From: Candidatus Accumulibacter propinquus
GTDB lineage: Bacteria > Pseudomonadota > Gammaproteobacteria > Burkholderiales > Rhodocyclaceae
NCBI GenBank assembly: GCA_016714935.1
Contig: JADKBU010000005.1
Coordinates: 124,001-188,000, forward strand
Length of the DNA: 64,000 nt
Reading direction: 5' to 3'
Notes under the pieces: model-generated
Told to the model about the DNA's origin: nothing
Database searches by the model: none
Seen by the model: the letters and a program-made list of their open reading frames with translations, nothing else
Made by a program: the position numbers and the translations under genes
In this document: one piece after another, positions 42,485 to 55,733 of the stretch
Layout of the letters: each line of letters starts with the position of its first letter
Numbering within the stretch: position 1 is the first letter of the stretch

Positions 42485-43695
42485 TGCCCGTACTGCAGTT
42501 CGGACTCGACCGACTTCTAAGCGACGACGCGTTGCGGAGGCCTCTGAATGGCCGCCGCATCGCCCTGGTTGCCCACCCAGCATCGGTCAGCGCCAATCTG
42601 GAGCATGCCCTTGATGCGCTCGCCACGCTGCCCGATCTGCGGATCACCGCGGCCTTTGGGCCGCAACATGGCCTGCGCGGCGACAAGCAGGACAATATGG
42701 CCGAATCGCCGGAATTCCTCGACCCGGTGCACGGCATTCCGGTGTTCAGCCTCTACGGCTTGGTGCGACGTCCGACGCCGGTCATGATGGCCAGCTTCGA
42801 CGTGCTGCTGATCGACCTGCAGGACCTCGGCTGCCGTATCTACACCTTCATTACCACGCTGCGCTATCTGCTCGAAGCGGCGGCTGAGCACGGCAAGGCG
42901 GTGTGGATACTCGATCGGCCCAATCCGGTGGGACGTCCGGTTGAAGGGCTGCTGCTGCGTCCCGGCTGGGAGAGCTTCGTCGGCGCTGGAGCGCTACCGA
43001 TGCGCCATGGCCTGACGATGGGCGAACTGGCGTGCTGGTTCATCAGCACGCTCAAGCTCGACGTCGACTGCACGGTGATCAAGATGCACGGCTGGAACCC
43101 GGAGGCTGCGCCCGGCTACGGCTGGCCACTCGGCGAGCGGAGCTGGATCAACCCCAGCCCGAACGCTCCGAACGTGTCGATGGCGCGCTGCTACGCCGGC
43201 ACGGTGATGCTCGAAGGTACGACGTTGTCTGAGGGACGGGGTACGACGAGGCCGCTGGAGCTTTTTGGTGCGCCGGACATCGACGCGCGTCATTTGATCA
43301 GCGGCATGCAAGCGCTGGCCCCTCAATGGCTAGACGGCTGCCGCCTGCGCGAGTGCTGGTTCGAGCCAACCTTTCACAAGCACACGGGTCACTTGTGTCA
43401 TGGCGTGCAGATTCACGTCGAGGATGGCTGTTACCGGCATGCCCTGTTTCGTCCGTGGCGCCTGCAGGCCCTGGCTTTCAAGGCGCTGCGACAAATGCTG
43501 CCGGATTACGCCCTGTGGCGAGATTTCGCGTACGAGTACGAATTTGATCGCCTGGCCATCGACCTGATCAATGGCTCGCCGCTGCTGCGCGAGTGGGTGG
43601 ACGACCCGGCGGCGACGCCGACCGACCTGGACGCCTTGAGCAGAGCCGACGAAGAAGGTTGGGGGATGGCGCGCCGCGAGTTTTTCTTGTACTGA
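42484..43695 (+). CDS. DUF1343/NamZ-like exo-beta-N-acetylmuramidase family protein
   Basis: A 403-aa DUF1343 protein. The Bacillus homologue NamZ releases N-acetylmuramic acid from the non-reducing ends of peptidoglycan fragments. Typical motifs are FGPQHGLRGDKQDNM, IPVFSLYG, VLLIDLQDLGCRIYTFITTLRYLLEAA, ILDRPNPVGRPVEG and, late, GTVMLEGTTLSEGRGTTRPLELFGAP. It lacks a signal peptide, so it would act on fragments inside the cell, unlike secreted NamZ. It is coupled to the DOMON-like gene and convergent with glmM, an amino-sugar enzyme. Activity here is inferred from the family only. Confidence 0.87.
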   Translation: MPVLQFGLDRLLSDDALRRPLNGRRIALVAHPASVSANLEHALDALATLPDLRITAAFGPQHGLRGDKQDNMAESPEFLDPVHGIPVFSLYGLVRRPTPVMMASFDVLLIDLQDLGCRIYTFITTLRYLLEAAAEHGKAVWILDRPNPVGRPVEGLLLRPGWESFVGAGALPMRHGLTMGELACWFISTLKLDVDCTVIKMHGWNPEAAPGYGWPLGERSWINPSPNAPNVSMARCYAGTVMLEGTTLSEGRGTTRPLELFGAPDIDARHLISGMQALAPQWLDGCRLRECWFEPTFHKHTGHLCHGVQIHVEDGCYRHALFRPWRLQALAFKALRQMLPDYALWRDFAYEYEFDRLAIDLINGSPLLREWVDDPAATPTDLDALSRADEEGWGMARREFFLY

Positions 43696-43819
43696 ATTGA
43701 GGGCGGCACCGCTTCAGGGCGAGTGGCAGTTAGCTGGTCAGCCTGTCGACCGCAGCGGTTGATCTGCAGTCCGTGTCCATCCCGCTCGGCGGCTGGCCGT
43801 CGAGCCCAGGATTGATCGA

Positions 43820-45187
43820 TCAAGAGGAAACCGCTTCACGCACCGCAGCGGCAAGTTTCTCGGCGGCTCGGGAGACTATCAGCGAGTCCTGGCCCTCGAC
43901 CATGACGCGCAGCAGCGGTTCCGTCCCCGAGGCACGCAACAGCACCCGGCCGCAGCCATTGAGTTCGCTCTCCACCTCGCGCAGGGTAGCGTCGATCAGC
44001 GGGTTCTGCTTCCATGGGAAGCCTTTGCTCAGCGCCACGTTGATCAGCCTTTGCGGATAGAGCTTCAGACCACCGAGCAGTTGCAGCAGATCACCGCCTT
44101 CTTCACGCAGTGCCGAGAGCACTTGCAGGGCGGAAACGATGCCGTCGCCGGTGGTGTGCCTGTCGAGGCAGAGAATGTGGCCGGAGTTCTCGCCACCATA
44201 CAGCCAACCCTTCTGTCGCAGCATGTCCATGACGTAACGGTCGCCGACGGCGGCGCGGACAAAAGGAACCTGCAACTCGCCGAGGGCGTGTTCCAGGGCG
44301 AGATTGCTCATCAAGGTGCCCACAACCCCCGCGACAGGGCCCTGGCGCAATCGGCTGCGGACGACCGCGAACAATAGTTGATCGCCATCGTAGAGGTTGC
44401 CCATCGCGTCGACCATCATCACCCGGTCGCCATCCCCGTCCAGCGCGATTCCGATGTCGGCGCCCTGGGCGATGACCGCTGCCCGCAAGGCTGCAGGTGC
44501 GGTCGCACCGACATCCTGGTTGATGTTCAGTCCATTGGGTTCAGTGCCGATACTGGTGACTTCGGCTCCCAGTTCATGCAGGACATGTGGTGCAATGTGG
44601 TAAGCCGCTCCGTTGGCACAATCCACGACGATCTTCAGTCCACGCAGATCCATTTCGAAAGGAAAGGTGCCCTTGCAGAACTCGATGTAACGACCATCCG
44701 CATCATCGATTCGCCGCGCACGCCCAAGTCCTGCCGATGGAACACAGGTCAGCGGTTCGTCGAGCGCGGCCTCGATCTCCGATTCGAGTTCATCCGGCAG
44801 CTTGGTACCGCGGGAGGAGAAGAACTTGATTCCGTTATCGTAATAGGGGTTGTGCGAGGCCGAAATGACGACGCCGGCCTGCAGGCGCAGGGCGCGCGTA
44901 AGGTAGGCGATAGCCGGAGTAGGCATTGGGCCGACCAGACAGACATCCACACCGGCTGCAGAAAAGCCGGCTTCGAGCGCAGCTTCCATCATGTAGCCGG
45001 AAATGCGGGTATCCTTGCCGATCAATACGGCCGGGCGTTCGCTTCCCTTGATATTGACGCGAGCCGTGTCGCGGGCGGCCAGAACTCTTCCTGTTGCGTG
45101 TCCCAGGCGCATGACGAAATCCGGTGTGATCGGGATTTCTCCGACACGCCCACGCACGCCATCCGTACCAAAATACTTCCTCGTCAC
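43820..45187 (-). CDS. glmM: phosphoglucosamine mutase
   Basis: Converts glucosamine-6-P to glucosamine-1-P for UDP-GlcNAc (455 aa). N terminus KYFGTDGVRGRVGEIPIT. The phosphoserine site is in VVISASHNPYYDNGIKFFSSRG, the metal loop is ALDGDGDRVMMVD, and the sugar loop GGENSGHILCLD is intact. A final RASGTEPLLRVMVEG binds phosphate. Last gene of the rlmE-ftsH-folP-glmM order that is conserved from E. coli to betaproteobacteria. Confidence 0.97.
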   Translation of the reverse strand: MTRKYFGTDGVRGRVGEIPITPDFVMRLGHATGRVLAARDTARVNIKGSERPAVLIGKDTRISGYMMEAALEAGFSAAGVDVCLVGPMPTPAIAYLTRALRLQAGVVISASHNPYYDNGIKFFSSRGTKLPDELESEIEAALDEPLTCVPSAGLGRARRIDDADGRYIEFCKGTFPFEMDLRGLKIVVDCANGAAYHIAPHVLHELGAEVTSIGTEPNGLNINQDVGATAPAALRAAVIAQGADIGIALDGDGDRVMMVDAMGNLYDGDQLLFAVVRSRLRQGPVAGVVGTLMSNLALEHALGELQVPFVRAAVGDRYVMDMLRQKGWLYGGENSGHILCLDRHTTGDGIVSALQVLSALREEGGDLLQLLGGLKLYPQRLINVALSKGFPWKQNPLIDATLREVESELNGCGRVLLRASGTEPLLRVMVEGQDSLIVSRAAEKLAAAVREAVSS

Positions 45188-45403
45188 GATCTTCTCTCCC
45201 GTCGAGCACAGACAAATCGATGTCCGTCAAGACGACATTCTACGCAAACGGCGCGGGAGACGCTGTTTACTACCACACAATTCGTCGCTTGTGCGCTGCG
45301 TTGGCGGCGGAAAAGGCAGGAAAAATGCAGGTTGGCGCGCCAGTGTCTGCGCTGTCGAGGGCAAAAACGTCAATGCCTCTGGAGCGCCCGATGTCAGGGC
45401 TGG

Positions 45404-46267
45404 TCAGGTCTTCCGCGGGAGGCCGGCGGGTGAGTCGCCGCTTCCAGGGGAGGACTCTACGGCTTGCCAGATGGCCAGGGCGTCGCGTGTTGGCGCGACG
45501 TCATGAACACGCAGAATGCACGCTCCACGCTGGGCAGCGATCAAGGCTGCCGCGATGCTGGCAGCCAAGCGGTCCCCGACCGGACGTCCGGTGATCGTAC
45601 CCAGCATCGACTTGCGCGAAATGCCCGCCAGCACGGGCAGTCCGGCAAACGAGAAAATCTGCAGATGACGCAGTAGTTCGAGATTGTGTGCGAGTGTCTT
45701 GCCGAAGCCGAAACCCGGATCGAGGACCAGGCGATCGCTGGCGATGCCTGCCTCTTGCGCTGCGGCTACCCGCTGTGCGAGAAAGGCCTGGACTTCGGCT
45801 ACGACATTGCCGTAGCTGGGGTGCTCCTGCATGCTCAAGGGTTCGCCGCGCATGTGCATCAGGCAGAGCGCGCAATCGCTGTCAGCCACGGCCGCCAGCG
45901 CGCCCGGCATGCGCAGCGCGTAGATGTCGTTGATCATTGCCGCGCCGTGCGCGAGTGCCGCGCGCATCACTTCCGGCTTGTAGGTGTCGACAGAGAGGGG
46001 TACGCCGCAGCCGTCCAGTCCTTCAAGCACTGGAATCAGGCGTGTCAGTTCATCCTCGACCGAGGTCGGCAGTGCGCCCGGGCGTGACGACTCTGCGCCA
46101 ATATCAAGCAGGTCGGCGCCGGCCTCGATTTGCCGGTACGCGTGCGCGATGGCCGTGGACGGGTCGCAGGCCAGACCGTCGCCGGAGAACGAGTCCGGCG
46201 TCAGGTTGACCACGCCCATCAGCAGTGGGCGGTCGGAAGGGAGTCTGTGCGGGCCGCAGTGAAACAT
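45404..46267 (-). CDS. folP: dihydropteroate synthase
   Basis: Condenses p-aminobenzoate with dihydropterin pyrophosphate; the sulfonamide target (287 aa, TIM barrel). Signature LMGVVNLTPDSFSGDG and the second signature ADLLDIGAESSRPGA are intact. The loop residues DPGFGFGKTLAHNLELL and the pterin-site end ILRVHDVAPTRDAL follow. It lies between ftsH and glmM, the usual position. Confidence 0.96.
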   Translation of the reverse strand: MFHCGPHRLPSDRPLLMGVVNLTPDSFSGDGLACDPSTAIAHAYRQIEAGADLLDIGAESSRPGALPTSVEDELTRLIPVLEGLDGCGVPLSVDTYKPEVMRAALAHGAAMINDIYALRMPGALAAVADSDCALCLMHMRGEPLSMQEHPSYGNVVAEVQAFLAQRVAAAQEAGIASDRLVLDPGFGFGKTLAHNLELLRHLQIFSFAGLPVLAGISRKSMLGTITGRPVGDRLAASIAAALIAAQRGACILRVHDVAPTRDALAIWQAVESSPGSGDSPAGLPRKT

Positions 46268-46328
46268 CAGGCCAGCAATCGGGCTGGGCGCTGGGAGCGC
46301 ACAGGGGAGGCGTTGCGCCGGTGTTTAC

Positions 46329-48212
46329 TCAGGCTGGGGCAGTGGCGCTTGGCGCCGCGTCCGGTGTGTTGAGGTCCGGTTTGCTCGGTGACGGCGCCTG
46401 CGGCTGCTTTGGCGGGCGTGGAGGCTTGCCGGCCATGATGTCGTTGATCTGATCGGCGTCTATCGTTTCAAGTTCCAGCAGGGCTGCCGCCATCGCCTCG
46501 ACCTTGTCGCGCTGCTCTTCGAGGAGTCGGCGCGCAAGCGCATATTGCTCGTCGATGATGCGTCGAATTTCCGCGTCAACTTTCTCCATCGTGGCTTCGG
46601 ACATGTTCTTGTGTGTGGTCACCGAACGCCCGAGAAATACCTCGCCTTCGTTTTCACCGTAGACCATCGGCCCCAGCGCATCGGACATGCCGTAGCGCGT
46701 GACCATGTCGCGTGCCATCTGTGTCGCCCGCTCAAAGTCGTTCGAAGCGCCGGTGGTCATCTGGTTCATGAACAGTTCTTCGGCGATGCGGCCCCCGAAC
46801 AGGACGGCGATCCGACTCAGCAGATAAATACGATCGTAGGCGTAGCGATCCTCTTCGGGCAACTGCATGGTCAGTCCAAGCGCCCGGCCGCGCGGGATGA
46901 TCGTGACCTTGTGTACCGGATCGGATTTCGGCATCAGTTTGGCGACCACGGCGTGTCCCGACTCGTGGTACGCCGTGTTGCGCCTTTCGTCCTCGTTCAT
47001 GACCATGCTGCGGCGCTCGGCACCCATCATGATCTTGTCCTTGGCTTTCTCGAAGTCCTCCATATCGACCAGCCGCTTGTTGCCGCGAGCGGCGAACAGT
47101 GCCGCTTCGTTGACCAGATTGGCCAGATCGGCACCCGAAAATCCGGGCGTTCCACGGGCGATGATGTCTGCCTTGACATCCGGAGATAGCGGCACCTTGC
47201 GCATATGTACCACCAGGATCTGTTCCCGACCACGAATGTCAGGTAGCGGTACGACCACCTGGCGGTCGAAACGTCCGGGGCGCATCAGCGCCGGATCGAG
47301 CACATCGGGCCGGTTGGTTGCCGCGATCACGATGACTCCGACACTGCCTTCGAAACCATCCATTTCAACCAGCATCTGGTTGAGCGTCTGTTCGCGTTCA
47401 TCGTTGCCGCCGCCCAGGCCGGCGCCGCGTTGACGGCCCACAGCGTCCAGTTCGTCGATGAAGATGATGCACGGTGCGTGCTTCTTGGCGTTCTCGAACA
47501 TGTCGCGAACACGCGCCGCGCCAACACCGACGAACATCTCGACGAAGTCCGAGCCGGAAATCGAAAAGAAGGGCACCTTGGCCTCGCCGGCAATCGCCTT
47601 GGCCAACAGCGTCTTGCCGGTACCCGGGTTGCCGACCAGCAGCACGCCCTTCGGGATGCGGCCACCCAGTTTCTGGAATTTCGAAGGGTCGCGCAGGAAA
47701 TCGACGAGTTCGGAGACCTCTTCCTTGGCTTCATCGCAACCCGCGACATCGGCGAAGGTGATGGTGTTGGTCGACTCGTCGAGCAGCCGCGCCTTGCTCT
47801 TGCCGAACGAAAAAGCGCCGCCACGGCCGCCACCCTGCATCTGGCGCATGAAGAAAATCCATACGCCGATCAGCAGCAGCATCGGGAACCAACTGACAAA
47901 GATGCTCATCAGGAAGGATTGCTCCTCCTCGGGCTTGGCCTCGATCTTGACACCGTGTTTGAGGAGATCGGAAACCATCCACAGATCAGGAGGCGCGTAA
48001 CTGGTGAGCTTGCGGCCGTCGGTGGTCGTTGCCTTGAGCACTCGCCCTTCGATGACCACCTTGGCAATCGTTCCCTTGCCCACTTCCTCGATGAACTGGG
48101 AATACTCCATCGACGACTGGGCTACCTGGCGATTGTTGAACTGATTGAATACGGTCATCAAGACGAGACCGATGACCAGCCAAACTGCCAGATTCTTGAA
48201 CATGTTATTCAA
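46329..48212 (-). CDS. ftsH: ATP-dependent zinc metalloprotease FtsH
   Basis: Membrane AAA protease degrading misfolded membrane proteins and regulators (627 aa). TM helices are at about 6-24 and 101-121. Walker A GNPGTGKT is at about 194-201, Walker B is FIDELDAVGRQRG, and the second region of homology is RFDRQV. The zinc motif HESGH is in the C-terminal protease domain, with the further aspartate ligand region ERATQMARDMVT. The start appears to be TTG at 48212 with AGAGGTG upstream; an ATG three codons later is the alternative. The C terminus is Pro/Ala-rich and long. Confidence 0.97.
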   Translation of the reverse strand: MNNMFKNLAVWLVIGLVLMTVFNQFNNRQVAQSSMEYSQFIEEVGKGTIAKVVIEGRVLKATTTDGRKLTSYAPPDLWMVSDLLKHGVKIEAKPEEEQSFLMSIFVSWFPMLLLIGVWIFFMRQMQGGGRGGAFSFGKSKARLLDESTNTITFADVAGCDEAKEEVSELVDFLRDPSKFQKLGGRIPKGVLLVGNPGTGKTLLAKAIAGEAKVPFFSISGSDFVEMFVGVGAARVRDMFENAKKHAPCIIFIDELDAVGRQRGAGLGGGNDEREQTLNQMLVEMDGFEGSVGVIVIAATNRPDVLDPALMRPGRFDRQVVVPLPDIRGREQILVVHMRKVPLSPDVKADIIARGTPGFSGADLANLVNEAALFAARGNKRLVDMEDFEKAKDKIMMGAERRSMVMNEDERRNTAYHESGHAVVAKLMPKSDPVHKVTIIPRGRALGLTMQLPEEDRYAYDRIYLLSRIAVLFGGRIAEELFMNQMTTGASNDFERATQMARDMVTRYGMSDALGPMVYGENEGEVFLGRSVTTHKNMSEATMEKVDAEIRRIIDEQYALARRLLEEQRDKVEAMAAALLELETIDADQINDIMAGKPPRPPKQPQAPSPSKPDLNTPDAAPSATAPA

Positions 48213-48318
48213 TGCTTCACCTCTTCCACGTTGCCCGGCCCGGGATGATTCCAGAAACCTTGCTGTTCCACGACATCATATTCTAAACTGATTCCCAGCC
48301 ACTGAATCAAACACCAGA

Positions 48319-48951
48319 TCAACGATCACTGCAAGTTTTCAAGGTTCTGCCGAGCAAATAGACCTCCGGGCTGCGATCGCGCGAAGCATCGGGCTTGCGC
48401 GAGGAAACCGCCTTGAATGTTTTGCGCATTTCCAGCACAAAATCGTTGAACTCGGATCCGTGGAATGCTTTGACCAGCAAAGCACCATCGGGTTTCAGCC
48501 AGTTGCGGGCAAATTCCAGAGCCAGTTCGGCGAGATGCGCTGCGCGCGCCTGGTCGCAGAGCGCGATACCCGATATGTTGGGCGACATATCGGAAAGAAC
48601 AAGCCCGACTTTTTCGCCGGCGAGCAGATTTTCCAGATTATGGAGAACCGCCTGTTCGCGAAAATCCCCTTGCACGAAGATTACCCCTGGCAGAGGGTCC
48701 ATCTCCAGGAGATCGACGGCGATGATGCGGCCCTTGCCCTGCATCTTCTTGGCCGCCACCTGTGACCATCCCCCCGGGGTCGCGCCCAGATCGACCACCA
48801 CGTCGCCGGCGTGAATCAGGTGATCCCTCTCGTCCATCTCGACCAGTTTGTAGGAGGCACGCGAGCGATACCCCTGCGCCTTCGCCCGCTGCACATAGGT
48901 ATCATTGACGTGCTCACGCAACCAGGCATTACTGGATCTGCTTCGATTCAT
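48319..48951 (-). CDS. rlmE: 23S rRNA (uridine(2552)-2'-O)-methyltransferase
   Basis: Heat-shock rRNA methyltransferase RlmE/FtsJ (210 aa). RSRASYKLVEMDERD carries the first catalytic lysine and VVVDLGATPGGWSQVA is the SAM loop. LVLSDMSPNISGI contains the catalytic aspartate, with the second lysine in GALLVKAFHG. The Asp/Lys/Glu set looks complete. It is divergent from yhbY and is the first gene of the rlmE-ftsH-folP-glmM run. Confidence 0.96.
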   Translation of the reverse strand: MNRSRSSNAWLREHVNDTYVQRAKAQGYRSRASYKLVEMDERDHLIHAGDVVVDLGATPGGWSQVAAKKMQGKGRIIAVDLLEMDPLPGVIFVQGDFREQAVLHNLENLLAGEKVGLVLSDMSPNISGIALCDQARAAHLAELALEFARNWLKPDGALLVKAFHGSEFNDFVLEMRKTFKAVSSRKPDASRDRSPEVYLLGRTLKTCSDR

Positions 48952-49119
48952 TGGACGAAACCCGCTAGAATGCGCTCTTCAAATAGTCATTGCTCTTGCA
49001 GAAACCTCGCCCACTCAAGTGGTGAACGTTTCTCTGACTCACTGCCCCGCTCCTGCAATCCGGGAGGAGGGCGACTCGTACGTTGCTGACGCGACAGTCA
49101 CAGCAAGAAGGTAACCCGC

Positions 49120-49479
49120 ATGCTCAATCTCACCTCAGACGAACGACGCGCTTTGCGCGCCCGCGCCCACTCCCTGAATCCGGTGGTTTCGATAAGCCAG
49201 AGTGGCCTCTCAGAATCGGTGATCAAGGAGATCAATGCCAGTCTCGCCAGCCATGAACTGATCAAGGTCCGCGTTTACAACGATGACCGGGCTGTCCGCG
49301 AAGCCTTTTTCGGCACCCTTTGTGAACGACTCGATGCTGCGCCCGTGCAGCATATCGGCAAACTCCTGGTGATCTGGCGCCCGCAGCCCGAGAAGCCGAT
49401 CCCGGCAGCCAAAGCGCGCGCCAGGAGCGTCGGACCCCGGCGCAACAAGCGCAGCTTCCAGGGTGGTTCAGCGAACTGA
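49120..49479 (+). CDS. yhbY: YhbY family RNA-binding protein
   Basis: Single CRS1-YhbY domain protein (119 aa) associated with large-subunit ribosome assembly. RRALRARAHSLNPVVSISQSGLSESVIKEINASLASHELIKVRVY covers the first half, with the GxxG-like region near SQSGLSES. The C terminus adds an Arg/Lys-rich tail (KARARSVGPRRNKRSF). Divergent from rlmE as in E. coli. AAGG lies upstream of the ATG. Confidence 0.93.
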   Translation: MLNLTSDERRALRARAHSLNPVVSISQSGLSESVIKEINASLASHELIKVRVYNDDRAVREAFFGTLCERLDAAPVQHIGKLLVIWRPQPEKPIPAAKARARSVGPRRNKRSFQGGSAN

Positions 49480-49544
49480 AATCGCTCAGCCACGGAAATC
49501 CGCGCGCGCATCGCAGGGATGTGGTTACCCAGCGATCCGTGGTG

Positions 49545-50009
49545 CTACCTTGTGGCTCGCCCGGAACTGGTCACCAGCAGTAACCCGAGCAGGGTCTGAA
49601 CGAGGTAGAGGATGCTCGAAACGCCATGCCAGGCGGCGAAGCGGTTGCGGAGTACGCTTTCCATGACTTCTCGCGGCAAGGCATCGGCCTTGAGTTGCGC
49701 CAGCAACGGCTGCACGCCGAACAGGCTGACCGCGGTCAGCAGCAGCATCAGTACGAGCAACCAGAAGTTCCAGCGGCGCAAGGCGGTCGTGCCCACACGC
49801 AGCAATACGAACAGCAGCAGGTAGACGGCGCAGGCGAGACCTATCCAGCCCATCAACTCGAACAACCGGCCGGCCAGCAAGCCTGCCGTCTGACGATCGT
49901 TACTCAGCGTTGCGAACAGGGTTGGTGCGACGAGATAGCCGATGACCCACAAGCCACCCACCCAGAGCGTCAACGCCACATCATGGAGAGCATCGGCAAG
50001 GCGTCGCAT
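49545..50009 (-). CDS. DUF4149 family membrane protein
   Basis: A 154-aa protein with four predicted helices (about 8-28, 45-65, 75-97, 122-148). The DUF4149 pattern is ALTLWVGGLWVIGYLVAPTLFATL at the start and RFAAWHGVSSILYLVQTLLGLLLV at the end. Function is unknown. The ATG at 50009 is chosen because homology starts at MRRLADALHDVAL. It follows greA by 10 bases on the same strand, so the pair is probably cotranscribed. Confidence 0.87.
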   Translation of the reverse strand: MRRLADALHDVALTLWVGGLWVIGYLVAPTLFATLSNDRQTAGLLAGRLFELMGWIGLACAVYLLLFVLLRVGTTALRRWNFWLLVLMLLLTAVSLFGVQPLLAQLKADALPREVMESVLRNRFAAWHGVSSILYLVQTLLGLLLVTSSGRATR

Positions 50010-50019
50010 CGCCGATCCC

Positions 50020-50496
50020 CTATTCGTAGCGGACGTCGATGACTTCGTATTCGCGTATGCCACCTGGAGCCTGTACCTCTGCGATGTCGCCGGCGAACTT
50101 GCCGATCAGTGCCCGAGCGATTGGCGAGTTGATCGAAATCTTGCCCGCCTTGATGTCGGCTTCATCCTCGCCAACGATCTGATAACACACGCGGGCACCG
50201 GATTCCTGGTCCTCGAGATCGAGCGTTGCCCCGAAAACGCAGCGCCCGTCAGCGTCGAGCAGTTTGGGGTCGATGATTTGGGCGTTCGCCAGTTTGCCCT
50301 CGACTTCCTTGATGCGTCCCTCGACAAAGCCTTGCCGTTCCTTTGCGGCATCGTACTCGGCGTTCTCCGAAAGGTCACCGTGCGAGCGCGCCTCGGCGAT
50401 CGCCGCGATGGCACGCGGTCGCTCGACGGTCTTCATGTGATGCAGTTCGGCACGGAGTTTTTCGGCTCCATGAACGGTAACAGGTACCTTGCTCAT
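50020..50496 (-). CDS. greA: transcription elongation factor GreA
   Basis: Stimulates RNA cleavage by backtracked RNA polymerase (158 aa, the usual length). The N-terminal coiled coil carries EARSHGDLSENAEYDAAKERQGF with the acidic tip pair. The C-terminal FKBP-like domain ends SPIARALIGKFAGDIAEVQAPGGIREYEVIDV. Start at MSKVPVTVHG rather than five codons upstream. It follows carB by 66 bases. Confidence 0.96.
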   Translation of the reverse strand: MSKVPVTVHGAEKLRAELHHMKTVERPRAIAAIAEARSHGDLSENAEYDAAKERQGFVEGRIKEVEGKLANAQIIDPKLLDADGRCVFGATLDLEDQESGARVCYQIVGEDEADIKAGKISINSPIARALIGKFAGDIAEVQAPGGIREYEVIDVRYE

Positions 50497-50562
50497 ATCA
50501 TTGGCTGCCAACGAAAACCGCCGGTGCGCCAGGTCGGCGGCGGCGACGGTTCTATGGGTTAT

Positions 50563-53745
<3,183 letters not shown>

Positions 53746-53768
<23 letters not shown>

Positions 53769-54909
53769 GGTGCGCCTTTTCGTCTTGCATCATCTTGACA
53801 AAGCGGTCGAACAGACAGGCGATGTCATGTGGCCCCGGGCTGGCTTCCGGGTGGCCCTGAAAGGAAAAAGCCGCAACGTCGCTACGCGCGATACCCTGCA
53901 GTGATCCATCGAACAGCGAAGCGTGCGTGCGCCGCAGATTGGCGGGCAAGGTATCGGCATCCACCGCGAAACCATGATTCTGGCTGGTGATCAGGACCTG
54001 TCCAGTCTGGAGATCCTTGACCGGGTGGTTGGCGCCGTGGTGGCCAAATTTCATCTTCATCGTCCTGGCGCCCGAAGCCAGCGCCAGCAACTGATGGCCT
54101 AGGCAGATACCGAAGGTCGGTACACCGTGGGCAAGGATTTCGCGGATGGCCGTAATGGCGTAGTCGCACGGTTCCGGATCGCCCGGCCCGTTCGACAGGA
54201 ACACCCCGTCCGGCTTGAGTTTGAGGACTTCGGACGCGCTGGTCTGCGCCGGAACGACCGTAATCTTGCAGCCGCGTGCGGCGAGCATGCGCAAGATGTT
54301 GTGTTTGACTCCGAAGTCGTAGGCGACAACGTGCCAATGCGGCGTCGGTACGGAGCGGTAACCGTCAAGGCTCCATTGTCCCGCCGTCCACTCGTACGGT
54401 TCTGCGACACTCACCACCCTGGCGAGGTCCATGCCGGCGAGGCCGGGAAAAGCGCGTGCCTCGGCAACTGCTTGTTCCTCGTCGATCTCTCCGGCCATGA
54501 TGCAACCGGCCTGGGCGCCTTTTTCGCGCAGAATGCGCGTCAGCTTGCGCGTATCCACCCCGGCGATGGCCACCAGGCCGTGCTTTTGCAGATAGTCGGG
54601 CAGAGTCTCCTGCAGGCGCCAGCTTTCGGCGCGAACCGGCAGGTCACGAATTACCAGCCCGGCGGCATGGTTGCCGCACGATTCGAAGTCCTCGTCATTG
54701 CACCCGACGTTGCCGATATGCGGATAGGTGAGCGTGACAATCTGACGGCAGTAGGAGGGGTCGGTCAGTATCTCCTGGTAACCGGTCATCGCCGTATTGA
54801 ACACCACCTCGCCGCTGGTACGGCCTCCGGCGCCGATAGCCAGGCCACGAAAAATCGTGCCATCGGCCAGTGCGAGGATCGCGGGCGGAAGCGTGGGTAA
54901 CAAGGACAC
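53746..54909 (-). CDS. carA: carbamoyl-phosphate synthase small subunit
   Basis: Glutaminase subunit supplying ammonia to CarB (387 aa). N-terminal domain ALADGTIFRGLAIGAGG and TGYQEILTDPSYCRQIVTLTYPHIGN. The glutamine amidotransferase domain has the catalytic cysteine in TFGICLGHQLLALA and the His/Glu pair in QGHPEASPGPHD. The start is GTG at 54909 with AGGAG six bases upstream; ATG codons further up lie in non-homologous sequence. It overlaps the carB start by 23 bases. dapB, often upstream of carA, is not here. Confidence 0.95.
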
Positions 54910-55127
54910 GAAAGACTCCTGTGGATGCTGCTGTTTGAATCCGCTGGCGGGCCGAGCTTTAGATACGCAAAAGCGGGACGGGCGCGCAGCCCTCCCGCTC
55001 GGTTCCATGCAAGCCGCAGGATTATACCGGAGCGCACCTCTATTTGGGCAATTCCGCATCCCGGCGGCTGTACGAAAGGCTCGGCGGTCGACGGTAAGTC
55101 ATTGCTGCTGCGGGCATCAGGTCCGCG

Positions 55128-55733
55128 TCAGACGCTATCCTGATAGTTCAGAATTCGCTCGCAATAGCGCGCAATCAGGTCGATTTCGAGGTTGACCCGG
55201 CTACCGGCCTGAAGACTGCCGAGGGTCGTGGCTTCCAGGGTGTGTGGAATCAGGTTGATGGTGAACGTGGCGCCGTCCACCGAGTTGGTGGTCAGGCTGA
55301 CGCCATCGACGGTTATCGAGCCCTTGCGTGCAATGTACCTGGCGAGCGACTCCGGTGCCTGGATCTCGAGCAGGCGATTGTCGCCGATGGCCTCGAAACG
55401 CAGTACCTTGCCGACACCATCAACGTGCCCGGAGACGAGATGCCCGCCGAGCCGGTCCGCGAGACGAAGGGCCTTCTCCAGATTGATCGGTCCCGGTGCC
55501 GCCAGGCCGACGGTGCAGGCCAGCGATTCCGGCGAGACGTCAACAAAGAAACAATTGTGCTGTTTATCGACAACGGTCAGGCAAACACCACCGCAGGCGA
55601 TGGAATCGCCAAGTTCAACGTCTTCGATGCCGAGTTGCCCGGCATCGATCGTCAAGCGCACGGTGCCGGCGCCGTCGTCACGCGGAGTGATTCGGGTGAC
55701 GCTGCCGCGGGCAGCAATGATTCCTGAGAACAT
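55128..55733 (-). CDS. ribE: riboflavin synthase alpha subunit
   Basis: Dismutates two lumazines to riboflavin (201 aa), two lumazine-binding repeats. MFSGIIAARGSV and the GDSIACGGVCLTVV stretch form repeat one; the repeat-two copy is GSITVDGVSLTTNSVDG. LGGHLVSGHVDGVGKV lies between. The gene is called ribE or ribC depending on nomenclature. It is co-directional with carA and the AI-2E-type gene, but no other riboflavin genes are next to it. Confidence 0.95.
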   Translation of the reverse strand: MFSGIIAARGSVTRITPRDDGAGTVRLTIDAGQLGIEDVELGDSIACGGVCLTVVDKQHNCFFVDVSPESLACTVGLAAPGPINLEKALRLADRLGGHLVSGHVDGVGKVLRFEAIGDNRLLEIQAPESLARYIARKGSITVDGVSLTTNSVDGATFTINLIPHTLEATTLGSLQAGSRVNLEIDLIARYCERILNYQDSV

